A DNA stretch of 64,000 nucleotides, taken from Bradyrhizobium glycinis. GTDB lineage: Bacteria > Pseudomonadota > Alphaproteobacteria > Rhizobiales > Xanthobacteraceae. The DNA is taken from the NCBI RefSeq assembly GCF_016031655.1, contig NZ_JACCHQ010000001.1:558001-622000 (forward strand), written 5' to 3'. A model generated the notes under the pieces. That model saw nothing but the letters and a program-made list of their open reading frames with translations, searched no databases and was not told the DNA's origin. Numbering within the stretch: position 1 is the stretch's first letter; each line of letters opens with the position of its first letter. Positions 16,615 through 25,539 of this stretch are shown here, piece by piece. A program made the position numbers and the translations under genes.

Positions 16615-18414
16615 TTACCGCAGCGGCTTCTTCAGCAGCGAGAAGCGGTCCGGGTCGAGGCCCATCGAAGGCTGCAGCATCGGGGCTTCGAGGCTGGACA
16701 TCGTCTTCGCCGGCGGTGCCGAGAACACGGGGTCGTTCGGCACATCGCGCTGCGAGGTGGCGCCGCGCCAGCGTTCCAGCACCGCGCTGACGAAATGCAT
16801 GTCGTGACCGGAGGTGACGGACGGCACACTCGAGATGGTGGCCTCGCCGCGCGGCAATTGGTGCGGCGGCACCTCCTTGAAGCGCAAGCGGGTCGGCAGC
16901 GCCACGCCTTCGCCGAACGCCAGCACCTCGCGGGTGCCGAGCGACGGTACGAAGGAGAGCAGGTTCGCGGCGGCGTCCGACACTGCGGCGCGCAGCAGCG
17001 CCTGGTCGCGGTCGTTGGCGAGGCGCATCGTGAACAGCGTGTTGCACTGGGAGATGATGGTGGCGTCGAGCTCGGCGGGGCGCTGGGTGATGAGGCCGAG
17101 ATAGACGCCGTATTTGCGACCTTCCTTGGCAATGCGCGACACCGCCTTGCGGGTCGGGCCGAAGCCGATGTTGCGGTCGGCGGAGGCGTAGCGATGCGCC
17201 TCCTCGCAGACGAACAGCAGCGGCGAGACGCCGTCGCTCCACAGGCCGAAGTCGAAGGCCATGCGGCAGAGCACGGACACAACGGAATCGATCACCTCGG
17301 CCGGGAAGCCGGCAAGCTGCATCACCGTCATCGGCTTGCCGTTGGCGGGCAGGCGGAACAGGTGGCTAATGACCTCGGCCATGGTGTCGCCGCCGACATT
17401 GGCGTTGTCGAACATGAAGGCGTAGCGCGGGTCGTTGCGCACCGCCTCGATGCGCGAAATCAGCTTGTGATAGATGATGCGCGAGGAGCGGTTCTCGAGC
17501 TTGCCCATGCGCTCGTCGATCAGCGACAGCAGGTCGACCAGACGATAGGGCACCGGCGTATCGACGGTGTAGCCGATCTGCTTGGGATCGATGCGCTTGA
17601 GGCCGATGCGGTCGGCGTTCTGATACTGGGTGTAGACGCCCTTGGCGAGCGGGATCACCTCGGCGAGGATGTCGAGCTCTTCCGGGACGCCGGCGCGGCC
17701 GCCGAACAGCACGTCGACGATTTCCTCGAAGTTGAACAGCCAGAACGGCAGCTTCAGGTTTCGCGGATTGAGCACCAGCGCGCGGTCGCCGAAGCAGCGG
17801 CCATATTCGTTGTGCACGTCGAGCAGGAAGATGCGCAGGTTCGGGCGCGCCTTCAGGATCTCGTTGAGCAGCAGCGAGACGCCGGTCGATTTACCGACGC
17901 CTGTCGATCCCAGCACGGCAAAATGCTTCGACAACATTTCCTCGACGTCGACATAGGCGATGACCGAGCGGTCCTGCTGCAGGAAGCCGACGTTGATCTG
18001 GTCCGAGCCTGTCGGCGCGTAGATCGTGCGCAGCTCCTGGCTCGTGATCAGGTCGACAGCATCGCCGATGGTCGGATAATTGGTGACGCCGCGCTGAAAC
18101 TTGGCCTTATCCGAGGCATTGAGGATCTCGCCGAGCAGGTCGACCGAGGCGATGGCGATGTAATTGTCCGAGCCCGACAGATTCTCGCAGGAGACCTCCG
18201 TGATCATCGCAACGATGACCGAGCTGGCGCAGCGAATGCTGACGAAACGGCCGACGGTTGCCCGCACCTCCGAGATCGGCATCCGGCTTTCCGCCAGAAG
18301 CCCGACCCGGGCGAGCGATCCGCGAACCGAAATCACGCGTCCAAAGGATGTCACGATGGATGAACCTGGCAAGAGCAAAGGGATTTGCCCGACTATGCGC
18401 GGCCGTCGCTGCAC
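16615..18414 (-). CDS. HerA-like / DUF87 P-loop ATPase
   Basis: This is an ATPase of 599 residues of the HerA-FtsK superfamily. An N-terminal HAS-barrel-like part (to about residue 150) is followed by Walker A, GSTGVGKST, at 169-177, and Walker B, LLFVCEEAH, at 399-407. A motif GLITQRPAELDATIISQCNTLF that fits the sensor region of HerA follows. HerA proteins pump or unwind DNA, usually with the nuclease NurA; no NurA gene is adjacent here. The start is a GTG at 18414; no ATG lies nearby in frame. The tail after about residue 530 is low in conserved features. Confidence 0.83.
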   Translation of the reverse strand: MQRRPRIVGQIPLLLPGSSIVTSFGRVISVRGSLARVGLLAESRMPISEVRATVGRFVSIRCASSVIVAMITEVSCENLSGSDNYIAIASVDLLGEILNASDKAKFQRGVTNYPTIGDAVDLITSQELRTIYAPTGSDQINVGFLQQDRSVIAYVDVEEMLSKHFAVLGSTGVGKSTGVSLLLNEILKARPNLRIFLLDVHNEYGRCFGDRALVLNPRNLKLPFWLFNFEEIVDVLFGGRAGVPEELDILAEVIPLAKGVYTQYQNADRIGLKRIDPKQIGYTVDTPVPYRLVDLLSLIDERMGKLENRSSRIIYHKLISRIEAVRNDPRYAFMFDNANVGGDTMAEVISHLFRLPANGKPMTVMQLAGFPAEVIDSVVSVLCRMAFDFGLWSDGVSPLLFVCEEAHRYASADRNIGFGPTRKAVSRIAKEGRKYGVYLGLITQRPAELDATIISQCNTLFTMRLANDRDQALLRAAVSDAAANLLSFVPSLGTREVLAFGEGVALPTRLRFKEVPPHQLPRGEATISSVPSVTSGHDMHFVSAVLERWRGATSQRDVPNDPVFSAPPAKTMSSLEAPMLQPSMGLDPDRFSLLKKPLR

Positions 18415-18641
18415 AAACGGTTAAACGCCGGACGCGCCCGCTCCGTTAAATCCGCGGTATTCGGTCCGGAGCCTTGTCGCCAACGCCTGCCTAAGGGCGA
18501 AATCACCCGGAAAATGCTGCATTTCCGGACCCTTCAGGTGAGGTGGCCCTTAAGGAAGCGTTTACCATCCGGGCCGGCTGCCCGTCTCGTCCGGAGGACG
18601 GCGGTCAGGCGCCGATCGCAGCAGGGACATCGGTTGCTTTG

Positions 18642-18679
18642 TTGACTGGACCTAATCATTTGTACATTAGTACAAATGA
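18642..18679 (+). promoter_or_regulatory. Promoter with TTTGTAC-N4-GTACAAA operator before the extradiol dioxygenase
   Basis: TTGACT (18642-18647) is a good -35 box. A perfect 10-base inverted repeat, TCATTTGTAC, four bases, GTACAAATGA, covers 18656-18679, with a possible -10 TACATT inside it. A repressor bound there would block RNA polymerase. Nearly the same sequence, with the same spacing, precedes the TetR gene at 41321-41355, so that regulator is the best candidate. The rest of the 305-base gap upstream (18415-18641) shows nothing else. Confidence 0.75.
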
Positions 18680-18719
18680 GCGCCGCGCAGAAGGCCCGGC
18701 GCTGCTCCAGGAGGAAACC

Positions 18720-19685
18720 ATGCAGCCCGAACCGATCCTCGATCTCGCCCATCTCGGCCACATGGAGCTGCTGACGCCGAAGCCCGGCGAGAGCCTGAAG
18801 TTCTTCGTCGATGTGATGGGCATGACCGTCAGCGGCCAGAAGGGCGAGTCGGTCTATTTGCGCGGCTGGGACGATTACGAGCGCTATTCGCTCAAGCTCA
18901 CGGCATCGAAGACCTCAGGCATGGGCCACATGGCGCTGCGTGCGCGCAGCCAGCAGGCGCTGGAGCGGCGCGTCGCCGCGCTGAGGGGATCCGGCTTCGA
19001 CATCGGCTGGATCGACGGCGACATGGGGCAGGGGCCGACCTTCCGCTGCCGCGATCCCGATGGGCACATCGTCGAACTCTATTACGAGACCGAATGGTAT
19101 CAGGCGCCGCCCGAACTCAAGCCTGCGCTGAAGAACCAGGCCCAGCGCTTCCCCGCCCGCGGCGTCAATGTCCGCCGCCTCGACCACCTCAACTGCCTTG
19201 CCGTCGACATCAAGGCCAACCGCGAGTTCTTCGAGACCTATCTCGGCTGCCGCCTCACCGAGCAGATCGTGCTCAACGACGGCCGTGAGGCGGCGATGTG
19301 GCTGACGATGTCGAACAAGAGCTACGATTTCGCCTATTCGCTCGACCATTCCGGCGTGCCGGGGCGCTTCCACCACGTCACCTACGCGCTCGACAGCCGC
19401 GAGGAGATTCTTCGCGCCGCGGACATTTTTCTCGAGAACGGCGTGCATATCGAGACCGGCCCGCACAAGCACGCCATCCAGCAGACCTTCTTCCTCTACG
19501 TCTACGAGCCTGGCGGCAACCGTGTCGAAGTCGCCAATGCCGGCGCGCGTCTCATTCTCGCGCCCGACTGGAAGCCGATCGTGTGGACCGAGGAGGAGCG
19601 CAAGAAGGGCCAGGCCTGGGGATTGAAGACGATCGAGTCCTTCCACACCCACGGCACGCCGCCGGTTGAGATGAAGCACGGTTAG
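18720..19685 (+). CDS. Type I extradiol (catechol 2,3-dioxygenase-like) ring-cleavage dioxygenase, VOC fold
   Basis: This protein of 321 residues has two glyoxalase/VOC domains (about 8-125 and 147-270). The iron ligands expected for extradiol dioxygenases are present in the second: His in RLDHLNCLAVD, His in GRFHHVTYAL and Glu in GGNRVEVANAG. It should cleave a catechol next to the two hydroxyls; the substrate is not known. I choose the ATG at 18720, because AGGAGG at 18709-18714 precedes it and the longer frame runs through the promoter. The operator upstream matches that of the TetR-led operon at 41.3 kb, which encodes later steps of a protocatechuate-type meta pathway, so it may supply the ring cleavage for it. 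It is not clearly part of the nicotinate-type locus that begins next to it. Confidence 0.85.
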   Translation: MQPEPILDLAHLGHMELLTPKPGESLKFFVDVMGMTVSGQKGESVYLRGWDDYERYSLKLTASKTSGMGHMALRARSQQALERRVAALRGSGFDIGWIDGDMGQGPTFRCRDPDGHIVELYYETEWYQAPPELKPALKNQAQRFPARGVNVRRLDHLNCLAVDIKANREFFETYLGCRLTEQIVLNDGREAAMWLTMSNKSYDFAYSLDHSGVPGRFHHVTYALDSREEILRAADIFLENGVHIETGPHKHAIQQTFFLYVYEPGGNRVEVANAGARLILAPDWKPIVWTEEERKKGQAWGLKTIESFHTHGTPPVEMKHG

Positions 19686-19703
19686 CCTGACGTTTCATTC
19701 AGT

Positions 19704-19804
19704 GTCATTCCGGGGCCTGAGCGTAGCGAGGGAGCCCGGAATCCATAACCACCAGCCGGGATTATGGATTCCGGGCTCGCCGCTTCGCGGCGCCCCGGAA
19801 TGAC
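19704..19804. repeat. Dispersed inverted-repeat element, GTCATTCCGGGGC type (second copy)
   Basis: It has the same 13-base ends as the element at 8463-8542, here around a second nested pair (GAGCCCGGAATCCATAA / TTATGGATTCCGGGCTC). It fills the gap between two convergent genes (dioxygenase and NicB-like) and ends one base before the latter, so it likely serves as a shared transcription end. Confidence 0.78.
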
Positions 19805-19805
19805 G

Positions 19806-22800
19806 TCAGTGAGCTGAACTTCGTACCCGCGCGATCGTCTCGCGCACGCCGGTCCAGGCCGGCTTGCTAGGTGCGAATTGCCGGCGCAGGAAGCTGACGA
19901 GCTCCTCGATCTGCGCGTCGCTCATGCTGTTCCTGAACGCGGGCATGTAGCCGAGATCGCTCGAGACGGGCTCGGCAATGCCGTGCAGGATCACCTGCAC
20001 GAGATTGTCGGCCGTTCTGCTGTGCAGGTTGCTGTTGAGTGCGAGCGATGGGCGGCTGCCGAACAGCGGCAGGCCGCCGACCTCATGGCACACCGCGCAG
20101 GCGCCCTGGTAGAGCCGCGCACCGGTCGACGATGCGACAGTGACCTGGGTCGCGCTCTCGAGCCTGGTGGCGAGCGCATCCTGCACCTGTTGGTCGACCG
20201 CGGCGTCATTGAATGAGTTGAGATAGACCGCCATCGCACGGATGTCCTGGTCAGGCAGAGCCTTGAGGTCCCGGACAACAGGGGCCATCGGGCCGGCCGC
20301 GACGCCGTGATAACGCGAATGGCCGGTGCGCAAATAGGCGTAGAGCTCATCCTCGCTCCACGGAATCGGCGCGAGCGAGAGCGAGGTCAACGCCGGCGCT
20401 TCCCAGCCCTCGGCAAAGCCGCCGGCGAGATAGGCGTTGCGTTGCTCGGCGCCGAGCCCGTTGCGCGGCGAATGGCAGGCGCTGCAATGACCGAGGCTCT
20501 CGACCAGATAGGCGCCGCGATTCCAAAGCTCGGACTTTGACAGGTCGGGCTTGAATTCGTGCGCATCGTGGAACAGTGCATTCCAGCCCGCCAGCAGCGG
20601 GCGCAGATTGAAGGGGAAGGCGAGCGCATTCGCCGGAATCGTCGCGCGTACCGCAGGTTGCGCCATCAGGTAAGCGTAAAGCGCCTGCAGATCGGCGTCG
20701 CTGGTCCTGGCGAAGTGCGTGTAGGGGAAGGCGGGATAGAGCTGGCGTCCGTCGCGATGCAGGCCGTCGCGCATGGCGCGCTCGAAGGCGGGGTAGGACC
20801 AGGCGCCGATGCCGGTCTCGACGTCGGGCGTGATGTTGGTCGCGTAGATCGTGCCGAACGGTGTTTCCAAGGCGCGGCCGCCGGCATTTGGTGCGCCGCC
20901 GATCTTGGTGTGGCACTCCGCGCAATTGCCGAGCGCGGCGAGCTGCTCTCCGCGGGCGATCGTCGCCGCGGAATAGACCGACGCGTCGGGCCGCGCGATC
21001 GGCGCGATGGCGCGGCCGGGAAGAAGCGCCGTGCCAACGCCGATCGCAGCGGTGCAGACGGCTGCAATCGCTGCGAAGATGCCGGCGCGCCTGGCGAACG
21101 GGTTTTGCCAGATGCGAGACGGAGGCGGGGCTGCGGGCGCGGGCAGGGCCTGAGGTGTCGCCGCTGCCTCACCGTGCAGCCGCTTCAGGATGCGCTCGGG
21201 CGTGAACGGCGGCTCGCGAAAGCGCACGCCGGTGGCATCGAAGATGGCGTTCGCAATCGCCGCCGCGCTCGGCACCGAGGCGGACTCGCCGACGCCGAGC
21301 GGCGGCTGATCCTGCCGCGGCAGCATCAGCACGTCGATCTTGGGCACGTCGGGGAAGGGGATGATGGGATAGGCGCCCCATTCGCGCGCAGCCACCGTGC
21401 CGCGCTCGAACGACACCTCTTCCATCAGAGCGCGGCTGGTGGACTGGATGACGTTGCCCTGGATCTGGTGGCGTACCCCGTCCGGATTGATCATCAACCC
21501 GGAATCCTGCCCCGCGACGACGCGCGTCACGCTGACATCGCCGGTCGTCTTGTTCACCGCGACGTCGGCGACCCAGGCCGACCAAGCCGCGCCATAGCCC
21601 GGAAACTTGCTGTGGACGTAGAGCGCATAGGCAAAGCCGCGCCCGTGCACGACATCGCCATCCTTCTCCTCGCGGACCGGCCGCGGCGTCCAGCCTGCGC
21701 GCTCGGCGACCGCATTGACCAAATCGATCGCGCGCTGATCCTTCAGATAGCGCAGGCGATATTCGATGGGATCGACGCCGGCTTCGGTTGCAGCCTCGTC
21801 GATATAGGATTCATGCGCAAAAGTATTCGGCAATGCCGAGACGCCGCGAAACCAGGAGGCACGCACGATCGGCGGCGTGTCGTGGGCGACGACGCGCATG
21901 TGCTCGTAATCGTAAGGCGGGATCGCGGTGCGGTCGCCCATCTGGAGCACTGCGGGCTCCGGCGAGAGGCGGCCGGTCAGCAGCAAGGCCAGCGTCGGCG
22001 CCGCGTTCGAGGGATAGCGCGTGGCGAGGTCGTACCCGGCAATGCTGCCGTCAGCGTTGAGGCCGCCATTGACGTCGATGAGCTGTGCGGTGCCTTTGGG
22101 CTCCCACGCGTGCTCCTGCTCGCGCGTCAGCTGCACGCGGACCGGACGGCCGACCGCGCGCGACAGCAGCAGCGCGTCGGCGGTGACGTCATCGGCGCAG
22201 TTGCGGCCGTAGCAGCCGGCGGCCTCCAGCCGGATCACCTCGATCTCGCTCTCGGGACGCTCGATCAGCAGGGCCAGATCGCTGCGCAGCACGTGGGGAT
22301 TCTGCGTGCCCGACCAGACGCGGATGTTACCATCCCTATAATCGGCGACGGCGCAGGAGGGGCCGATCGAGGCGTGCATCTGATACGGCCACACGTACGT
22401 GCGCCGCATCGGCTTGGCCGCGGCCGATATCGCCTTGTCGACCTCGCCCTTGTCGATCAGCGTGCGCGGCGTCGATGGATGGGCGCGGAGGGCGGTCTCG
22501 ACATCGCCAAGATCGGCAAGCGTCGGCGTCGGCTTCCAGCTCACCTCGAGCTGCTCTGCCGCACGGATCGCATTCTCCTCGCGCTCGGCAACGATTCCGA
22601 CGAAATCGCCGATGCGCACGACGGCGATAAGGCCGGGAATGTCGCGCACGGAGGATTCATCGACCGCAATGAGGCTGGTGCCGACGAACGGTCCGGCATC
22701 GACGCCGGCATAGGGTGGCCGCACCACGCGGCCATGCACCATGCCTGGCACGCGGATGTCGTGCACGAAGGTCAGCTCGCCCGTGGCTTTGGCAGGTAAA

Positions 22801-23333
22801 TCGACGCGCGGTACCGACTGGCCGACGATGGCGTAGTCGCCGACCGGCTTGAGCTGCACGTGGTCGGCGAGTTCGAGGCGGATCGCCTCGTCGCCGATGA
22901 GCTCGCCATAGCTGATGCTGCGGTTGTCGTGGCCGCGAACGAGTCCGTCCTCGATCTTGAGCTCGGCTTCCGGCAAGTCCAGCCGTTCCGCCGCGCGCGC
23001 GATCAGAAAGTGCCGCGCTTGCGCCGCGGCCTTCCGCAGCGGCACGGCGGTGATCTGGATGGTTTCGCTCGCAATCGTCGCGCCCTGGTTCGGCACCAAT
23101 GCCGTGTCGCCGAGCACGACGACAACGCGCGCAAAGGAGACGTCGAGCTCTTCGGCGACGATCTGGCCCAGCGCCGTGCGGATGCCGGTGCCGAGATCGA
23201 CATGGCCGTTATAGGCTGTGACCGAACCGTCCGCGGTGATGCGGACGAAGGTCTCCGACGTGACCTCGTCGACGCTACGGGCGACGATGAGCGAACCCGC
23301 GCGCTCGGCTCCGTTCGAAACAAGGGAGGCCAT
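19806..23333 (-). CDS. NicB-like molybdenum hydroxylase large subunit fused to a three-haem cytochrome c part
   Basis: This protein of 1175 residues has two parts. Residues 1 to about 730 form the molybdopterin-binding subunit of the xanthine oxidase family, with the catalytic glutamate in PPLGVGESASVPSA (Glu683). A membrane helix lies near 749-772. Three haem-c sites follow: CAECH (804-808), CSACH (950-954) and CAVCH (1079-1083). This layout matches nicotinate dehydrogenase NicB of Pseudomonas putida and related isoquinoline-type hydroxylases. It should hydroxylate an N-heterocycle and pass electrons to the respiratory chain through the haems on the periplasmic side. The start codon shares one base with the stop of the small-subunit gene. 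Nicotinate as substrate is inferred from the adjacent Hnr and nearby enamidase genes. Confidence 0.87.
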   Translation of the reverse strand: MASLVSNGAERAGSLIVARSVDEVTSETFVRITADGSVTAYNGHVDLGTGIRTALGQIVAEELDVSFARVVVVLGDTALVPNQGATIASETIQITAVPLRKAAAQARHFLIARAAERLDLPEAELKIEDGLVRGHDNRSISYGELIGDEAIRLELADHVQLKPVGDYAIVGQSVPRVDLPAKATGELTFVHDIRVPGMVHGRVVRPPYAGVDAGPFVGTSLIAVDESSVRDIPGLIAVVRIGDFVGIVAEREENAIRAAEQLEVSWKPTPTLADLGDVETALRAHPSTPRTLIDKGEVDKAISAAAKPMRRTYVWPYQMHASIGPSCAVADYRDGNIRVWSGTQNPHVLRSDLALLIERPESEIEVIRLEAAGCYGRNCADDVTADALLLSRAVGRPVRVQLTREQEHAWEPKGTAQLIDVNGGLNADGSIAGYDLATRYPSNAAPTLALLLTGRLSPEPAVLQMGDRTAIPPYDYEHMRVVAHDTPPIVRASWFRGVSALPNTFAHESYIDEAATEAGVDPIEYRLRYLKDQRAIDLVNAVAERAGWTPRPVREEKDGDVVHGRGFAYALYVHSKFPGYGAAWSAWVADVAVNKTTGDVSVTRVVAGQDSGLMINPDGVRHQIQGNVIQSTSRALMEEVSFERGTVAAREWGAYPIIPFPDVPKIDVLMLPRQDQPPLGVGESASVPSAAAIANAIFDATGVRFREPPFTPERILKRLHGEAAATPQALPAPAAPPPSRIWQNPFARRAGIFAAIAAVCTAAIGVGTALLPGRAIAPIARPDASVYSAATIARGEQLAALGNCAECHTKIGGAPNAGGRALETPFGTIYATNITPDVETGIGAWSYPAFERAMRDGLHRDGRQLYPAFPYTHFARTSDADLQALYAYLMAQPAVRATIPANALAFPFNLRPLLAGWNALFHDAHEFKPDLSKSELWNRGAYLVESLGHCSACHSPRNGLGAEQRNAYLAGGFAEGWEAPALTSLSLAPIPWSEDELYAYLRTGHSRYHGVAAGPMAPVVRDLKALPDQDIRAMAVYLNSFNDAAVDQQVQDALATRLESATQVTVASSTGARLYQGACAVCHEVGGLPLFGSRPSLALNSNLHSRTADNLVQVILHGIAEPVSSDLGYMPAFRNSMSDAQIEELVSFLRRQFAPSKPAWTGVRETIARVRSSAH

Positions 23334-23815
23334 CAATCTGCGGCCTCGGTGAGCTGGCCAGAGGCGCGCATCACGGCGCGGAGGATCTCGACATGCGTCC
23401 CGCAGCGGCAGAGATTGTAGCGCAGCGCCGCCAGCGCCTCCTGCTCGGTCGGGTGCGGATTGATCGCGAGCAACGCCTTGGTGGTCATGATCATGCCGTT
23501 GAGACAATAGCCGCATTGCGCGGCCTGCTTGTCGATGAAGGCCTGCTGCACGACGTCGGGCTTGTCGCTTGTGCCGAGGCCTTCGAGCGTCACGATGTCG
23601 CGGCCGGCGCAGCCGCTCACCGGAATTACGCAGGAGCGTGCCGCCAGTCTGTCGATCAGGACAGTACAGGTGCCGCATTCCCCCAAGCCGCAGCCGTATT
23701 TCGGGCCGTTCAGTCCGAGATCATTGCGCAGCACGTAGAGCAGCGGGGTGTCCCGTGCTGCCGTGACCTCGTGGATCCTGCCGTTCACGGTGAGGCGGAT
23801 CGGTGTCTGCGTCAT
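23333..23815 (-). CDS. NicA-like [2Fe-2S] subunit of the molybdenum hydroxylase
   Basis: This protein of 160 residues holds two [2Fe-2S] clusters: a plant-type ferredoxin set (Cys42, 47, 50, 62 in GCGLGECGTC and beyond) and a second set (CGYC at 101-104 and CRC at 136-138). It passes electrons from the molybdenum site of the neighbouring large subunit to its haems. I choose the ATG at 23815 (MTQTPIRLTVNG), which gives the standard N-terminus. The longer frame runs upstream through the regulatory region. No FAD subunit gene is present, as in NicAB-type enzymes. Confidence 0.88.
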   Translation of the reverse strand: MTQTPIRLTVNGRIHEVTAARDTPLLYVLRNDLGLNGPKYGCGLGECGTCTVLIDRLAARSCVIPVSGCAGRDIVTLEGLGTSDKPDVVQQAFIDKQAAQCGYCLNGMIMTTKALLAINPHPTEQEALAALRYNLCRCGTHVEILRAVMRASGQLTEAAD

Positions 23816-23883
23816 CCTCGTTCCCAAGCCCAAGACGATATCCAAGATCATGCAATCGCGAAAATTCGGCGCCGCGACGATAC

Positions 23884-23899
23884 CGTTTGTACACAAACG
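23884..23899. promoter_or_regulatory. Operator-like palindrome upstream of the NicA-like gene
   Basis: CGTTTGT-AC-ACAAACG is a perfect 7-base inverted repeat with a two-base centre, about 70 bases upstream of the hydroxylase small-subunit start. Eleven of twelve bases of its left part (CGTTTGTACACA) recur in inverted orientation at 33727-33738 beside the enamidase/reductase promoter region. It is a likely binding site for a regulator of this locus. Confidence 0.6.
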
Positions 23900-24007
23900 T
23901 GCAAGCCGTGCATGCCGCACTGCAGCGCGGCTGCCTTCTTTGTGGACAGGGCGGATAGGCAAATGAGGCTTTATGCGGCAGCGGCATCTTTTGCGCTGCA
24001 CCGCCGC

Positions 24008-24055
24008 TTGACAGCCCCGGGGCAGCGCGCGCAACATCGTTCGTATACGAATGAT
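24008..24055 (+). promoter_or_regulatory. Probable promoter and TTCGTATACGAA operator of the Hnr operon
   Basis: TTGACA at 24008-24013 fits a -35 box, with a weak -10 (CAACAT, 24032-24037) 18 bases on. An almost perfect 20-base inverted repeat at 24036-24055 (core palindrome TTCGTATACGAA, 24040-24051) covers the expected transcription start, 8 bases before the Hnr start codon. Fifteen of the 16 bases of TTCGTATACGAATGAT recur at 33711-33726. This is the typical position of a repressor site; MarR (31.9 kb) is a candidate. Confidence 0.65.
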
Positions 24056-24063
24056 AACTAGCG

Positions 24064-25539
24064 ATGTCCGCCGGCCCAGACATGGTGACAGAAACGACGA
24101 GCGCCGTCATCGACAAGATCCGCTGCGATGCTTGTCCGGTGATGTGCTACATCAAGCCGGGCGCGGCGGGTGCCTGCGATCGCTATGCCAATCACGACGG
24201 CAAGCTCGTCCGCGTCGATCCGCACGTCATCCTGGAGCGCACCGTCTCTCATGGCGGCAAGCTCGTCCCGTTCAGCCGCACCGAGGACTGGGACGGCAAG
24301 ATCGTCCATGAGCCCTCGACCTTCGTGACGGCGATCGGCGCAGGCACCACCTATCCCGACTACAAGCCGGCGCCGTTCATCGTCTCTGCGGAGGTCGACG
24401 GCGTCGACATGGTGACCGTCGTCACCGAGGGCATCTTCTCCTATTGCGGCATCAAGGTGAAGATCGACACCGACCGCTATCTCGGACCGGAGACCGCGAC
24501 CGTGCGCGCCCAGGGCGAGGCGGTCGGCCATGTCACGACCAGCGAATACGGCTCGCAGATGCTCTCGCTCGGCGGCGTGCATCATCTCACCGGCGGCTCC
24601 AAGAAGGAGGGCCGCGTCACCTGCGATACGCTGATGGACCTTGCCAATTGCAAGGCGGTGGAGCTCACCATCGACGGCGGCGCCACCGTGGTGGTGCAGG
24701 CCGGCCAGCCGCCGATCGTCAACGGCGTGAAAGAAGAGCGCATGCGCGTCGGCTGCGGCTCGGCGACGATCGGCATGTTCGCCAAGCAATGGCACGGCAA
24801 GGTGGACGAGGTCGTCGTGGTCGATGACCACATCACCGGCGTGCTCTCGGAGCACCAGGCCGGCAAGCTGCTCGACATCGCCGACACCGGCATCAAAATG
24901 AAGGGCCGTCGCTCGACGCCCGGCCGCTATTTTCAGGTTGCCGATCCAGGCACGGGCTGGGGCGGCACCAACATCTCCGATCCCTTGTCGATCCTCGGCC
25001 CATTCGATCCCAAGGAAGCGAAGCCCGGTCTGACCATGCTGATGGTCTCCACCACCGGGGAGCATTCGTCCTATTACGTGCTCGACGAAGCCTTGAAACC
25101 GGTCGAGACCGAGATGCCTGATGACCTGAAGTTTTCGGTCGAGCGCATCCAGGAAAATTGCGAGCCCGCGTTGTGCACGGTGCTGTTCATGGCGGGCGCG
25201 GGCGGCTCGCTGCGCGCCGGCGTCACGGACAATCCGGTGCGGCTGACGCGCTCGGTGAAGGATGCGCTGACGCGTGTGACCAGCGGCGGCGCGCCGGTCT
25301 ATGTCTGGCCCGGCGGCGGCATCACCTACATGGTCGACGTGACGCAGATGCCGTCAGGCGCGTTCGGCTATGTGCCGACACCGGCCCTGGTCGCGCCGAT
25401 CGAGTTCACGATGAAGCTGTCCGACTATGCCGCGCTCGGCGGACACATGGATTATGTGAAGCCGCTCTCCGAGGTGCAGAGCGGCGACGATGTCCGCCAA
25501 TTGCCCTGGCAGAGCCCGATTCCGGGGCCCCGCACATGA
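24064..25539 (+). CDS. hnr: 6-hydroxynicotinate reductase (iron-sulfur flavoprotein)
   Basis: This protein of 491 residues matches my recollection of the 6-hydroxynicotinate reductase family. That enzyme reduces 6-hydroxynicotinate to 1,4,5,6-tetrahydro-6-oxonicotinate in Eubacterium barkeri and is described as an iron-sulfur flavoprotein. The N-terminus has four cysteines, 21, 24, 28 and 38 (CDACPVMC and GACDRY), fit for a cluster. Conserved-looking blocks are AIGAGTTYPDYKPAPFIVSA, TEGIFSYCGIKVKIDTDR and HHLTGGSKKEGRVTC. I considered cyanuric acid hydrolase/barbiturase and rejected it because of the cysteine motif and missing Ser-Lys repeats. It overlaps the UPF0280 gene by four bases and heads an operon running towards the ABC transporter. 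Confidence 0.8.
   Translation: MSAGPDMVTETTSAVIDKIRCDACPVMCYIKPGAAGACDRYANHDGKLVRVDPHVILERTVSHGGKLVPFSRTEDWDGKIVHEPSTFVTAIGAGTTYPDYKPAPFIVSAEVDGVDMVTVVTEGIFSYCGIKVKIDTDRYLGPETATVRAQGEAVGHVTTSEYGSQMLSLGGVHHLTGGSKKEGRVTCDTLMDLANCKAVELTIDGGATVVVQAGQPPIVNGVKEERMRVGCGSATIGMFAKQWHGKVDEVVVVDDHITGVLSEHQAGKLLDIADTGIKMKGRRSTPGRYFQVADPGTGWGGTNISDPLSILGPFDPKEAKPGLTMLMVSTTGEHSSYYVLDEALKPVETEMPDDLKFSVERIQENCEPALCTVLFMAGAGGSLRAGVTDNPVRLTRSVKDALTRVTSGGAPVYVWPGGGITYMVDVTQMPSGAFGYVPTPALVAPIEFTMKLSDYAALGGHMDYVKPLSEVQSGDDVRQLPWQSPIPGPRT

Noticed and set aside
16585..18363. Long plus-strand open frame opposite the HerA-like ATPase
   Set aside because: It has no family features, and its Arg/His/Asp/Val-rich composition is that of the antisense of a GC-rich gene.
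20559..22799. Open frame of 746 codons on the plus strand opposite the NicB-like gene
   Set aside because: It is an antisense shadow of a clearly coding gene; no conserved motif, composition typical of the antisense frame.
24064..25539. Cyanuric acid hydrolase/barbiturase call for the first gene of the plus-strand operon
   Set aside because: The ring-opening hydrolase idea fits a hydroxylase neighbour, but the four N-terminal cysteines and the lack of three Ser-Lys repeats speak for 6-hydroxynicotinate reductase.
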